The translations under genes and the position numbers were made by a program. This document shows, in pieces, positions 27,796 through 35,995 of a stretch of 64,000 bases of DNA. Below the pieces are notes generated by a model, which worked only from the letters and a program-made list of their open reading frames with translations, did no database searches and had not been told where the DNA came from. The DNA lies in assembly GCF_014873755.1 (NCBI RefSeq), contig NZ_JADBEG010000001.1:684501-748500 (forward strand). Direction: 5' to 3'. Position 1 is the first letter of the stretch, and each line of letters begins with the position of its first letter. Source of the stretch: Amycolatopsis lexingtonensis. GTDB taxonomy: Bacteria > Actinomycetota > Actinomycetes > Mycobacteriales > Pseudonocardiaceae.

Positions 27796-29364
27796 CTACC
27801 GCGCGGCCGGTTCCGGCGCGGCGGGCTCGGCGGTCTTGTCCAGGTCGATCGTCGTGCGCAGGGTGATCGGCTTCAGCAGCAGCGCCGCGATGACGCCGAC
27901 GACCGCGACGGCCGCCGAAATCAGGAAGATGTGCGCGGTCGCGTCGCCGTACACCGTGTGCACGACCGTCTGGACCTGCGGCGGCAGCGCCTTGAGGTTC
28001 AGCGCGCTGACCCCGCCCGTCGCCGCCTGGCCCGCCGGCACGTGCAGCGCGGCGGCCAGGTCGGCGGAGACGCGGTTGGCGAGGACGGCGCCGAGCACCG
28101 AGACGCCGATGGTGCCGCCGAGGGACCGGAAGAACGTCACCGACGCGCTCGCCGCGCCGAGGTCGCGCAGCGGGACGTCGTTCTGCACGGCCAGCACGAG
28201 GTTCTGCATGGTCATGCCCACGCCGACGCCGACCACGGCCATCGCGATCCCGATGAGCCACAGCGGCGTGGCGTGGTCGACCGTGCCCAGCCCGAGGAAG
28301 CCGAGGACCAGGACGATCGTGCCGGCCACGATGTACGGCTTGATCCGGCCGGTGCGGCTGATCAGCCTGCCGGAGACGGTCGAGGACACCAGCACGCCGG
28401 CCATCAGCGGCATGGTCAGCAGGCCGGCTTCGGTGGGCGTGTAGCCGCGGCCGATCTGGAAGTACTGGCCGAGGAACACCGCGCCGCCGAACATCGCCAT
28501 GCCGACCGCGAGGCTCGCCAGGATCGCCAGCGCGGGCGTGCGCTGGACGACGATCTTCAGCGGCACGACGGGTTCGCGCACCTTCGTCTCCACCAGCACG
28601 GCGAGCGCCAGGAGCACGAGCCCGCCCGCGACCATGACGGCGGTCGGCCAGGAGAGCCAGTCGAACGAGTTGCCGACGAACGAGACCCAGATCAGCAGCA
28701 CGCTCACGCCGGCCGCGATCAGCCCGGCGCCGAGGTAGTCGACCTTCACGTCGTCGCGGCGCACGGTCTCCAGCTTGAGCGTCCGCTGCAGCACGATGAA
28801 GGCGAGCACGGCGATCGGGACGCCGACGAAGAAGCACCAGCGCCAGCCCAGCCACGGCACGTCCACGATCAGGCCGCCCAGCAGCGGCCCGCCGACCGTG
28901 GCGACCGCCATCACGGCGCCGAGGTAGCCGTTGTACCGGCCGCGCTCGCGCGGCGGGATGATCGCCGCGATCACCACCTGGACCAGCGCCTGCAGGCCGC
29001 CGACGCCGATGCCCTGGAACGCGCGCGCGGCGATCAGCTGCCCGGTGTCCTGGCTGAAGCCGCTGATCATCGAGCCGGCCACGAAGATCACGATGGCGAC
29101 CTGGACCAGCGTCTTCTTGTTGAACAGGTCGGCGAGCTTGCCCCAGATCGGGGTGGTGGCCGTCGCCGCGAGCAGCGTGGCCGTGACGACCCAGGTGTAC
29201 TGCGTCTGGGTGCCGTTCAGCGAGCCGATGATCAGCGGCAGCGACGTCGAGACGACGGTCGAGCTGATCATGGCCACGAACAGGGCCAGCAGCAGGCCGG
29301 ACAGCGATTCGAGCACTTCGCGGTGCCGCATCGTCCCGGACGGGTCGGTTGTTTCGGACTTCAT
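27796..29364 (-). CDS. DHA2 family (EmrB/QacA) MFS multidrug exporter
   Basis: A 522-residue, 14-helix exporter. Helix 1 reads VAMISSTVVSTSLPLIIGSL, the following TWVVTATLLAATATTPIWGKLADLFNKK carries motif A (GKLADLFNKK), and GPLLGGLIVDVPWLGWRWCFF is the family's helix 5-6 region. The C-terminus is an Ala/Glu/Pro tail. It is divergent from a TetR gene with two tandem palindromes in the gap, the common exporter-repressor layout. Compounds expelled are unknown. Confidence 0.9.
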   Translation of the reverse strand: MKSETTDPSGTMRHREVLESLSGLLLALFVAMISSTVVSTSLPLIIGSLNGTQTQYTWVVTATLLAATATTPIWGKLADLFNKKTLVQVAIVIFVAGSMISGFSQDTGQLIAARAFQGIGVGGLQALVQVVIAAIIPPRERGRYNGYLGAVMAVATVGGPLLGGLIVDVPWLGWRWCFFVGVPIAVLAFIVLQRTLKLETVRRDDVKVDYLGAGLIAAGVSVLLIWVSFVGNSFDWLSWPTAVMVAGGLVLLALAVLVETKVREPVVPLKIVVQRTPALAILASLAVGMAMFGGAVFLGQYFQIGRGYTPTEAGLLTMPLMAGVLVSSTVSGRLISRTGRIKPYIVAGTIVLVLGFLGLGTVDHATPLWLIGIAMAVVGVGVGMTMQNLVLAVQNDVPLRDLGAASASVTFFRSLGGTIGVSVLGAVLANRVSADLAAALHVPAGQAATGGVSALNLKALPPQVQTVVHTVYGDATAHIFLISAAVAVVGVIAALLLKPITLRTTIDLDKTAEPAAPEPAAR

Positions 29365-29393
29365 GGCATCCCTTCACACGATCCGGGCAAGTA

Positions 29394-29425
29394 TTGCTCA
29401 TTGAGCAAACTTGCACAATGAGCAA
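29394..29425. promoter_or_regulatory. two tandem TetR operators between exporter and tetR
   Basis: TTGCTCATTGAGCAA (29394-29408) is a perfect 7+1+7 palindrome. TTGCACAATGAGCAA (29411-29425) is a variant copy. Their centres are 17 bp apart, about 1.6 helical turns, as in QacR-type paired binding. The sites are 30 bases from the exporter ATG and 27 from the tetR ATG. Confidence 0.8.
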
Positions 29426-29451
29426 CTCATTCCCGTCGCTAGGCTGCCCGC

Positions 29452-30033
29452 ATGGACATCCCCGGCTCGCTGCGCGACCGCAAGAAGGCGGCGACGCGGC
29501 AGTCGCTGCACGAGGCGGCGCTGCGCCTGGCGATGGAGCACGGGCTCGACGGCGTGACGGTCGAGGACATCGCGGACGCCGTGGGCGTGTCGCGCCGGAC
29601 GTTCTCGAACTACTTCGCGAACAAGGAGGACGCGGTCCTGCACGCCGACCGCGAGCGCACGCGAGAGCTGGTTGCGCTGGTCGAGGCCCGGCCGGCCGGG
29701 GAGAAGCCGTGGCCGGCGCTGCGCGCGGCGAGCCGCGCCCTGAACCGCGCGGGGGCCGCGCCCGACCGCGAGTGGGTGGCGCAGCTGCGCCTGCTGCGGC
29801 GGCACCCGTCCCTGCTCGCCCGGCAGGCGGGGGACCAGATCGCCTTGGAACGGGATCTGGCGGCCGTGCTGGTGGCGCGGGGACCCGGTCTGGACGAGGG
29901 GACGGCCCGCCTGATGGCGGCGACGTTCCTCGCCGCGCTGCGGACGGGAGCCGTGCTGTGGCTGGAAAGCGCGGACGAACGCCCGTTGGCCGAACTGGTG
30001 GACGATCTCCTGGGCCGCGTCCAGTTCGGCTGA
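29452..30033 (+). CDS. TetR family repressor of the DHA2 exporter
   Basis: A 193-residue TetR protein. The basic start (RDRKKAATRQSLHEAAL) and HTH VTVEDIADAVGVSRRTFSNYFANKED are canonical. The C-terminal part matches the TetR_C_17-like domains of exporter-linked regulators (inference). It is divergent from the exporter, with two operators between them. A hairpin follows the gene. Confidence 0.88.
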   Translation: MDIPGSLRDRKKAATRQSLHEAALRLAMEHGLDGVTVEDIADAVGVSRRTFSNYFANKEDAVLHADRERTRELVALVEARPAGEKPWPALRAASRALNRAGAAPDREWVAQLRLLRRHPSLLARQAGDQIALERDLAAVLVARGPGLDEGTARLMAATFLAALRTGAVLWLESADERPLAELVDDLLGRVQFG

Positions 30034-30044
30034 ACCGGACCCGG

Positions 30045-30079
30045 CCTCCGGCGATCGGTCGGGGCACGAGCCCCGGAGG
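30045..30079 (+). terminator. hairpin after the tetR gene
   Basis: CCTCCGG (30045-30051) can pair with CCGGAGG (30073-30079), and an alternative inner stem CGGGGC (30060-30065) / GCCCCG (30070-30075) has a 4-nt loop. It lies 11 bases after the tetR stop. Confidence 0.55.
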
Positions 30080-30139
30080 TTGACCTCGATGGCGGTGCCG
30101 GGATCGGCTTCGAGGGGGCGGCCGCCTTGTCCTCTCAGG

Positions 30140-30670
30140 CCTGTCCCGGCGTGGTGTACGGTCGGCGGAGCGGCATGCCGCTCCGCCGACCACGTGCAGG
30201 GCCGGCCCGCCGCGCTTCCACGGGTCGCCGCCATCGGCCTGGGGCTTGAGGACGTTGAGTCGAGGCAGAATGTCGCGTTCGCATTCGATTTCGAACAACC
30301 GCTCCCGGCGGAACGCTGCTTCCGTGTAGCCCTTTCCGCAGGGCTCGCTGAGGCTTCCGACCGAGAACCGGGTCGACACCGCCGTTCATGCCGAAGCCGA
30401 CTGCAAGCCACAGCACCGAACCCGGCCCGATCGGCCAGTGCTTGAGCCGTGGCTCGTCGCGTGATCGGCCGACCGGAGGTAGAACTCCGGCGCCACGAAC
30501 ACTTCCAGCGTGTCGGCGTTGTCCAGTCGGTGCTTTCGGGCGTCTTCGGCACGGCGATGTCGGGCACCGGGTCGCACAGCTTCCCGAGCGGCAATCCCGC
30601 GAGCGGCTACACCGCCTGGTCGAGGAGGCGGGTGGCGGTCGGTACTTCGTGGGCGACGTAGCGGAAAACG
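30140..30670 (-). pseudogene. decayed minus-strand reading frame, unrecognised
   Basis: The 900 bases between tetR and the ATP-grasp gene hold no intact gene. On the minus strand protein-like stretches appear in shifting frames: YVAHEVPTATRLLDQAV then a stop, LEVFVAPEFYLRSADHATSH, GLSEPCGKGYTEAAF-like sequence (actually SLSEPCGKGYTEAAFRRE) and FEIECERDILPRLNVLKPQ. Two of these share a frame broken by a stop near 30386; the others need frameshifts. This suggests a broken gene, but I cannot name its family. Downstream of 30200 only a large palindrome is evident, and 30690-30937 shows nothing convincing. Confidence 0.35.
30160..30191. repeat. perfect 32-bp palindrome
   Basis: The 16 bases at 30160-30175 are the exact reverse complement of 30176-30191, centred on GGCATGCC, with no spacer. 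It could form a strong cruciform or act as a terminator for minus-strand transcription coming out of the biosynthetic operon, or for the decayed gene. A protein-binding or recombination role is also possible. Confidence 0.75.
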
Positions 30671-30937
30671 GATGCACGGCACGGTTCGACCTTCCCCGCA
30701 GCGGGGAACGGCGGCCGACGCTGCCCCCTCCCGTAGCCAGGCTTTCGGCCGCGCAGGTCTTTTCGCCGGTCGCGGTCTCCGCTTTCGGGTTCCGATGATC
30801 TTTCGCCTGGGTGGTGCGCGGGGTCGCAGCCCGGCACGTCGGCACAGGCCACACCGACCAGCGGCTTCACAGGTACTCGGTGGCGATCGTCCTGGGGAGC
30901 GTGTCGGGGGAGCCCCGCACTTCGAGGTCGCGACCGG

Positions 30938-32464
30938 TCAATGGGGTCTGCCAAACCTTGACGGTCTCCGCCGCACTGTGTCGGCAAGGTGATCGAGCAG
31001 CGTGACGAAGTCCGATTCGATCGAGTCGCAGTCGGCTGCGGACGTGCCGATGAAAGTTCCGCCGATTTTGCCGTACGGCTCGAGTGACGACCAAAGGTGC
31101 GGAATGGTCCCACGACCGGTCCGCTGTTGGAAGCCCACTTTCGGTGCGCTGCGCAACGCGCCGAGAAGAGCAGTGCTGGAAACTCCGGCCCACCTGGACG
31201 AGTGCAGGCTGTCGGTTCCTTTGTAGAAGACTTGCTGCCCCAGTGGATCGACGAAGGTTCCTTCGGCTGTCCAGCTACCTCGGCGCACCGCACTGACCAT
31301 CCGCCGAGGATGGGTGCTGCCGGTTTGGCGGAGGTTGATCTCGACTGCGTCGACTCGTGGAGTTCGCTTCCCGGGGTAGGCGACGAAGTCGACACCGACA
31401 TGGCCGGTCACGCCGAGGCCTGCTAAGTGGTCGAACACCGCGCGCGCATGTTTCCCGACTCTGACGCGGTAAGCGGCGTCCGCCGGGAAACGGCAACCCA
31501 TGAAGTCGCCGGCTGCACCGGTAATCTGGTCGTGGGTCGCCAAGAAGTCGACCAGTGCGCCGCCGCCTCGGTGGAGGTACCCGAGCGCGCTCGGGGATCG
31601 CGATCGACCGGTCGAATCGCCGGGTATAACCTGTTCCGCGACAGCGCCTGTCGTGACGACGTGGCGGAGAAAGTCATCGGTTGCCATCAATGGACTGCAC
31701 GGCCTCAAGGCGTTCGCGATGCATGCCGCCGAAGCCGGTGAAGGCAACAGCGAGGTGTCGACGACCGCGTTTCCGTGGCCGCTGCCGAAGCCGGCATCCA
31801 GCTTGACCATCCAACGCCCCCGGCCGAAGCGGACGCCGAGGTCGTCCAAGGTCGATGCCAGGTCCTGCACAGTTCGATCGAGGTGGTATGACCCAGCTGG
31901 ATGGGGCACGCCGGCGGCTCGGAAGACCTGGCGGCTACCGGACTTGGTCCCCCACTTCAGCAGGTGGGGATCGGTGTCCACCAGATCGACTCCAAGCCGC
32001 TCCGCGAGTTTGGCCATTTGCCGGCTGGATGCGTAACAGGAAAGGCCTTCCACGCGGTGACCCTGGCGCCGGGCCGAATCGAGGGTGGCTCGTAGTCGAT
32101 CAATGACCGCTGGCTGGCCGAGCACCTTCGTGCTGAGATGCGATTCGGACCCGTCCTCCAACTCGACCAAAGCCTGCCTATCAGGGCGTTGATGCTGCTC
32201 TGGCAGAAGGCTGAACAGGTGTGTGACAACGTCCTGACCGATCGGCGGAGCTTGAAGCATGATGATCGCCAGATCATCCTCGGCACCGACGGTGAGACAT
32301 TCCCACAATCCGCGGGATCCGGAGAGCCATCGGCCACGGCCGAAAGCCATTTCTTCGGGGGCGAACTCCTGGGAGGGGCAGGCCACGCGTACACGCAGGT
32401 CGTCGCACCCGGCCAACATCCTGTCGAAGCGTCTTAGCGTCGTAGCCCAATCGGCCCGTCTCAT
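30938..32464 (-). CDS. ATP-grasp peptide/amino-acid ligase, PGM1-like
   Basis: A 508-residue ligase. Residues 1 to about 180 resemble the pre-ATP-grasp region of PGM1-type enzymes (DRMLAGCDDLRVRVACPSQE...). The ATP-grasp core follows: FGRGRWMVKLDAGFGSGHG (ATP-binding loop), VAEQVIPG, then GVTGHVGVDFVAY and DAVEINLRQTGSTHPRRM, with the Mg-binding Glu-x-Asn. Members join a carboxylate to an amine through an acyl phosphate, e.g. in pheganomycin biosynthesis. ATG 32464 was chosen over longer frames for a GGGGGC sequence 7 nt upstream and loss of coding character beyond. Last gene of a six-gene minus-strand operon. Substrates are unknown; supply by the racemase and PLP enzymes is inferred. Confidence 0.75.
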   Translation of the reverse strand: MRRADWATTLRRFDRMLAGCDDLRVRVACPSQEFAPEEMAFGRGRWLSGSRGLWECLTVGAEDDLAIIMLQAPPIGQDVVTHLFSLLPEQHQRPDRQALVELEDGSESHLSTKVLGQPAVIDRLRATLDSARRQGHRVEGLSCYASSRQMAKLAERLGVDLVDTDPHLLKWGTKSGSRQVFRAAGVPHPAGSYHLDRTVQDLASTLDDLGVRFGRGRWMVKLDAGFGSGHGNAVVDTSLLPSPASAACIANALRPCSPLMATDDFLRHVVTTGAVAEQVIPGDSTGRSRSPSALGYLHRGGGALVDFLATHDQITGAAGDFMGCRFPADAAYRVRVGKHARAVFDHLAGLGVTGHVGVDFVAYPGKRTPRVDAVEINLRQTGSTHPRRMVSAVRRGSWTAEGTFVDPLGQQVFYKGTDSLHSSRWAGVSSTALLGALRSAPKVGFQQRTGRGTIPHLWSSLEPYGKIGGTFIGTSAADCDSIESDFVTLLDHLADTVRRRPSRFGRPH

Positions 32465-32481
32465 GCGTTCGCCCCCGGTGG

Positions 32482-33180
32482 TCAGTCGTCTCCGAGCGCC
32501 CAGTCCAGAGCCGCCTCCACGTGGAGCAGCGTCGTGTCGAAGACCGGCAACGGGGAGTTTTCCGTGTCCAGCAGCAATCCGATCTCGGTGCACCCGAGGA
32601 TCACGGCTTCCGCGCCCCTCTTTGCGAGTGAGCTGACGATCTCTTGGTAGGCGACTCTGGAATGATCCAACACTTTCCCGAGGCACAACTCGTTGTAGAT
32701 GACGTCGTGCACGATCCCGCGTTCACGTTCGTCGGGAACCACGACCGTCAAGCCGCGGTTGACTAGCCTGGAACGGTAGAACTCGTGTTCCATCGTGTAC
32801 CGGGTGCCCAGGAGCCCGACGCAGCTGACGCCCGCCTTCTCGAGCGCTTGGGCCGTGCCGTCGGCGATGTGGAGAACGGGTATGGAGACCGCGTCACGAA
32901 GGTTGTCGAACACGCGATGCATCGTGTTGGTGCACAGCACGACGCAGTCCGCGCCGCCTCGTTCCAGGTCGCGGGCGTGGGCGGCCAGATGGGCTCCGGC
33001 CTTGACCCATTCACCCTGTTCTTGCATCTTTTCGATCTCGGCGAAGTCGACCGAAGCCATCAGGCACCGCGCGGAGTGGAGGCCGCCGAGTCTGCGTCGG
33101 ATGCCGCGGTTGAGTTCCTGGTAGTAGATCACGGTTGATTCCCAACTCATTCCACCCAGTAATCCGATATTCTTCATCAT
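32482..33180 (-). CDS. aspartate/glutamate racemase family protein
   Basis: A 232-residue cofactor-independent racemase. The start NIGLLGGMSWEST is typical of the aspartate racemase branch. The two catalytic cysteines are C83 (VLCTNTMH) and C197 (LGCTEIG). A role in making a D-amino acid for the ATP-grasp ligase, 17 bases downstream, is the simplest reading. Substrate may be Asp, Glu or a beta-substituted analogue. Start ATG 33180 (MMKN) with AGGCGG about 8 nt upstream. A longer frame to 33267 would overlap the upstream gene's end. Confidence 0.88.
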   Translation of the reverse strand: MMKNIGLLGGMSWESTVIYYQELNRGIRRRLGGLHSARCLMASVDFAEIEKMQEQGEWVKAGAHLAAHARDLERGGADCVVLCTNTMHRVFDNLRDAVSIPVLHIADGTAQALEKAGVSCVGLLGTRYTMEHEFYRSRLVNRGLTVVVPDERERGIVHDVIYNELCLGKVLDHSRVAYQEIVSSLAKRGAEAVILGCTEIGLLLDTENSPLPVFDTTLLHVEAALDWALGDD

Positions 33181-33193
33181 CGATAGCCGCCTG

Positions 33194-34372
33194 TCATTTG
33201 AGTTGAATAGTCGTGGTCTGCTGAAGATCATCGAAAAAACATCTACTGAGCGTGGACAGTACGTCACTCAATCGAGTGGTGGGCAGCGCGAAATTCAAAC
33301 GCGCGAACCTTGAATGACCTTCGCCGAAGAGGGTACCACGCTGAAGGATGACCTTCGCTTCCGCTTCAAAAGTGGCCAGTGGATCGACGGCGACGTCCGC
33401 TATCTCATTGAGATCGAGCCAGGCGAAGTATGTCGCGTCGGGTGGAACATGTCCCACGGTCGTGGGCCTGAAGGCGGATGTGACGAGTGCTCGGTTTTGT
33501 CGGAGTTGCCGTCGAAATCCGGTCAGCCACGGCTCGCATTCCGTCCATGCAGCAACAGTGGCCTCGATGCCGAGAATCCCGGCGCCGCTTCGCAGGTGCC
33601 ACGGAATCTGCAAGTAGCGCCGATGCAGTGTCGAACTTCCGAAATGCCCGACCGCGCATCGCAAGCCGGGGATGTTGAAACTCTTCGCTGCCGAGGTGAA
33701 CACGATCGTGCGCCCGGCGCTGTTGCCCACGGTGGCGATCGACCGATGCGGCATCTCGTAGGTGAGGTCGTGATGGATCTCGTCGGCGAAGATCACGGCG
33801 TCGTCGACGGCAGCGCGTTCGGCGATGGCTTCCAGCTGTCCGGTCGTGAAAATTCGCCCGGTCGGGTTATGTGGTTGACACAGGATGATGACAGCGACCC
33901 GTTCGGATGAGAGAGGTGGCGACGCCGGTGCGGGTTCTACCGGAACCAGCACGGGCTTCCTGCCCAGGCGTTCGATGGCTGCCACGATCGGGGGGTAAGA
34001 GGGAGTGTGAGTCAAAATGCGCTCTCCCGGCTTGCTGAACTCCAGGATCACGCAACACAGCGCTTGCATCACCTGAGCGCAGATCTCCACGCGTCCTGGA
34101 TCGATTGGGACCCCGAACTTCACGTCCATCCGGTCGGCGAACGTTTCCGCAAGCAGGTGCGGGCCACCGCGGGGTGAGTCGAAATCCGGGTACCCGAGGT
34201 CCGACGCCGCGACCGCGTTAGCCAGTGCCTCGCGAATCGGCTCGGCGACCGCGAAGTCCGCCTCCGCGATGTCCAGCGGCACGAGCCCGGACCGAGTCCG
34301 GCTCCACTTGAGGCTTTTTCTGGTTCGGAGCTGATGCGCATCGAGCGGGACCAGTCCCATGTCGGTGCTCAC
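33194..34372 (-). CDS. PLP-dependent class I/II aminotransferase (PatB/MalY-like)
   Basis: A 392-residue fold-type I PLP enzyme. N-terminal SGLVPLDIAEADFAVAEPI is the MalY/PatB mark. Then LCQPHNPTGR, DEIHHDL with D197 for the pyridine nitrogen, and the Schiff-base lysine K230 in FTSAAKSFNIPGL. Members are C-S beta-lyases or aminotransferases. In a cluster with serine acetyltransferase and a CysK homologue it may act on a beta-substituted alanine. The GTG start overlaps the stop of the acetyltransferase (GTGA). An internal ATG at 34360 is an alternative. Confidence 0.86.
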   Translation of the reverse strand: MSTDMGLVPLDAHQLRTRKSLKWSRTRSGLVPLDIAEADFAVAEPIREALANAVAASDLGYPDFDSPRGGPHLLAETFADRMDVKFGVPIDPGRVEICAQVMQALCCVILEFSKPGERILTHTPSYPPIVAAIERLGRKPVLVPVEPAPASPPLSSERVAVIILCQPHNPTGRIFTTGQLEAIAERAAVDDAVIFADEIHHDLTYEMPHRSIATVGNSAGRTIVFTSAAKSFNIPGLRCAVGHFGSSTLHRRYLQIPWHLRSGAGILGIEATVAAWTECEPWLTGFRRQLRQNRALVTSAFRPTTVGHVPPDATYFAWLDLNEIADVAVDPLATFEAEAKVILQRGTLFGEGHSRFARLNFALPTTRLSDVLSTLSRCFFDDLQQTTTIQLK

Positions 34373-35088
34373 AGCGGAACCGTCGTCTGCGACGCCGCAC
34401 CCTGCTCGACTGTCTGGAGCTTCGTGACCACGCGCACCCTGGATCCGGCCGGGATGCTGGACGTGATGTGCGCGCCTGGATCGATTCGGCAGTCATCGCC
34501 AATGGTGACCGGCCCGAAGATGTAGACGTCCCCCGCGATGACCACACGGTTGCCGATTCTGGGGTGCCGCGGTCGCGAAGGGCTGGTGGGAACACCGATC
34601 TTGCGACCGCCGAGCACGACATTCTGCAGGAAGTAGCAGTCTTCCCCGACCCGGGCGTGTTCGCCGATCACTGTGCCCCATCCGTGGTCGATCACCATCC
34701 GGCGCCCGATCACGGCGGCCGGGTGAATCTCCACCCCGGTGCGGACCTTGGCTTCCTCTGATATCCGCCGGGCTGCGCCGGCGACCCGGCGGTCGACCGG
34801 AAAGTGCTGCTTGCCCGGTAGGGCCAACGAGTGGACCGAGTGGGCGACCCGGTACGCCAAAAGCGCGTGAAAGCTCAGATAGCTGCCGTACACGTAGTTT
34901 GGATCGGTGTGGCCCGCCGCGTCACGCATCGTCAGCGACTGGAGGTCTTCCATGACGGTTGGCACGACCCGCAAGACGGCCTCGCGCACGAGACGCGCCG
35001 GTATTCCCGCGTCGTCCAGAAGGGGAAGGACAGGACCAGTGAGGGCGACGGCGTCAGCTGAGACCCGCATGAGCAGGTGATCACCCAT
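34369..35088 (-). CDS. serine O-acetyltransferase (CysE-like)
   Basis: A 239-residue left-handed beta-helix acetyltransferase. The N-terminal half is helical and the C-terminal half carries hexapeptide repeats: GVEIHPAAVIGRRMVIDHGWGTVIGEHARVG (shown as VIDHGWGTVIGE), VVLGGRK, HPRIGNRVVIAGDVYIFGP and VTIGDDCRIDPGA. The catalytic-type DH pair is in IDHGWG. CysE makes O-acetyl-L-serine, the acceptor substrate of CysK enzymes. This copy overlaps the CysK-like gene by 8 bases and looks pathway-dedicated, not general cysteine synthesis. Confidence 0.9.
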   Translation of the reverse strand: MGDHLLMRVSADAVALTGPVLPLLDDAGIPARLVREAVLRVVPTVMEDLQSLTMRDAAGHTDPNYVYGSYLSFHALLAYRVAHSVHSLALPGKQHFPVDRRVAGAARRISEEAKVRTGVEIHPAAVIGRRMVIDHGWGTVIGEHARVGEDCYFLQNVVLGGRKIGVPTSPSRPRHPRIGNRVVIAGDVYIFGPVTIGDDCRIDPGAHITSSIPAGSRVRVVTKLQTVEQGAASQTTVPL

Positions 35089-35995
35089 AGTCTTCTCCTC
35101 GGTCGAACAGGAAGGTGAGCAGGACGTGGTCGTGGACGTCGCGGTAGACCTCGTCGACCCGGACCAGCGCCGCGTAGTTGGCGAGACTGCTCGGACCGAC
35201 GTCGAAACGGTGGTTACTCATCAGGCGCTGCTTGGCGATGGCCAGGTCGCGTTCCGAGACGGGAATGACTTCGTCGAGTTCGGCGACCGGGAAGAAGGGT
35301 GCTGCTTGGCCTACGGCGATCCCTTGGATCGAGTGCTCCCCGTAGCGACCGGCGCGCAGGTCGCAATGGGGTGGTTCGACGCCAACGGTGCGGACCGCAC
35401 GGAATGTTCTCCTCAGCGCCGTGCTGACACCTCGCATCGTTGCGCCGGTTCCCAGGCCGCTGACCAGGACGACGGTGGCCTCTTCCGGCACGTCGGCCAG
35501 CTGCAGCTGATGCGCGACCTCGGGCCCGGTGAAGGATTCGTGGGTCGCGGGATTCGCCGGATTGCCGAACTGGTTCAGGTAGTGGTAGCGGTCGCGGTCG
35601 GTCGCGAGCAGTTCGGCGACAGCCTCGCCGTTGTCCTGAGCGCCGGGGAAGTCGGTGTCCCGGTCCAATACCGTGGCACCAAGGCGTCGCGCCAGGGATT
35701 TCTTGGCTGCCGAGTAGCCCGAGTCGGTCACCAGGGTCAACGCGTACCCGCGGACCGAGGCTTCCACGGCCAAGCCGACACCGAGGTTGCCGCCGGTGCG
35801 CTCGAGCAGAACCCGGCCGCCGGGGCCACCGACGAACCCGGCCGCCTCGGCGTCATCCACGAGGCAGCGGGCGACTCTGGCCTTGTGGCTGCGGCCGGGG
35901 TGCAGGAACTCGCACTTGAGAAAACGGCCTGGGCTGTCCGGTACCAGGGGGGTGGCGATGGTCGCCTGCTGATTCCCGTTGCGCGAGGTCCGCAT
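35081..35995 (-). CDS. cysteine-synthase-like PLP enzyme (beta-replacement)
   Basis: A 304-residue fold-type II PLP enzyme. The lysine is K38 in LHPGRSHKAR. The substrate loop is ERTGGNLGVG instead of TSGNTG, the phosphate loop is SGLGTGATMRG, and SIQGIAVG lies near the C-terminus. With O-acetylserine from the neighbouring acetyltransferase it would swap acetate for another nucleophile, giving cysteine or a beta-substituted alanine. The altered active-site loop suggests a specialised nucleophile, as in DcsD or SbnA relatives (inference). Its ATG overlaps the NTPase stop in TGATG. Confidence 0.85.
   Translation of the reverse strand: MRTSRNGNQQATIATPLVPDSPGRFLKCEFLHPGRSHKARVARCLVDDAEAAGFVGGPGGRVLLERTGGNLGVGLAVEASVRGYALTLVTDSGYSAAKKSLARRLGATVLDRDTDFPGAQDNGEAVAELLATDRDRYHYLNQFGNPANPATHESFTGPEVAHQLQLADVPEEATVVLVSGLGTGATMRGVSTALRRTFRAVRTVGVEPPHCDLRAGRYGEHSIQGIAVGQAAPFFPVAELDEVIPVSERDLAIAKQRLMSNHRFDVGPSSLANYAALVRVDEVYRDVHDHVLLTFLFDRGEDYG

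Noticed and set aside
27311..30379. A 1022-codon open frame on the minus strand
   Set aside because: Only its end (27311-27784) is a real gene, the universal stress protein. The rest is antisense or frame shadow of the DHA2 exporter and the tetR gene, with Arg/Pro/Gly-rich translation.
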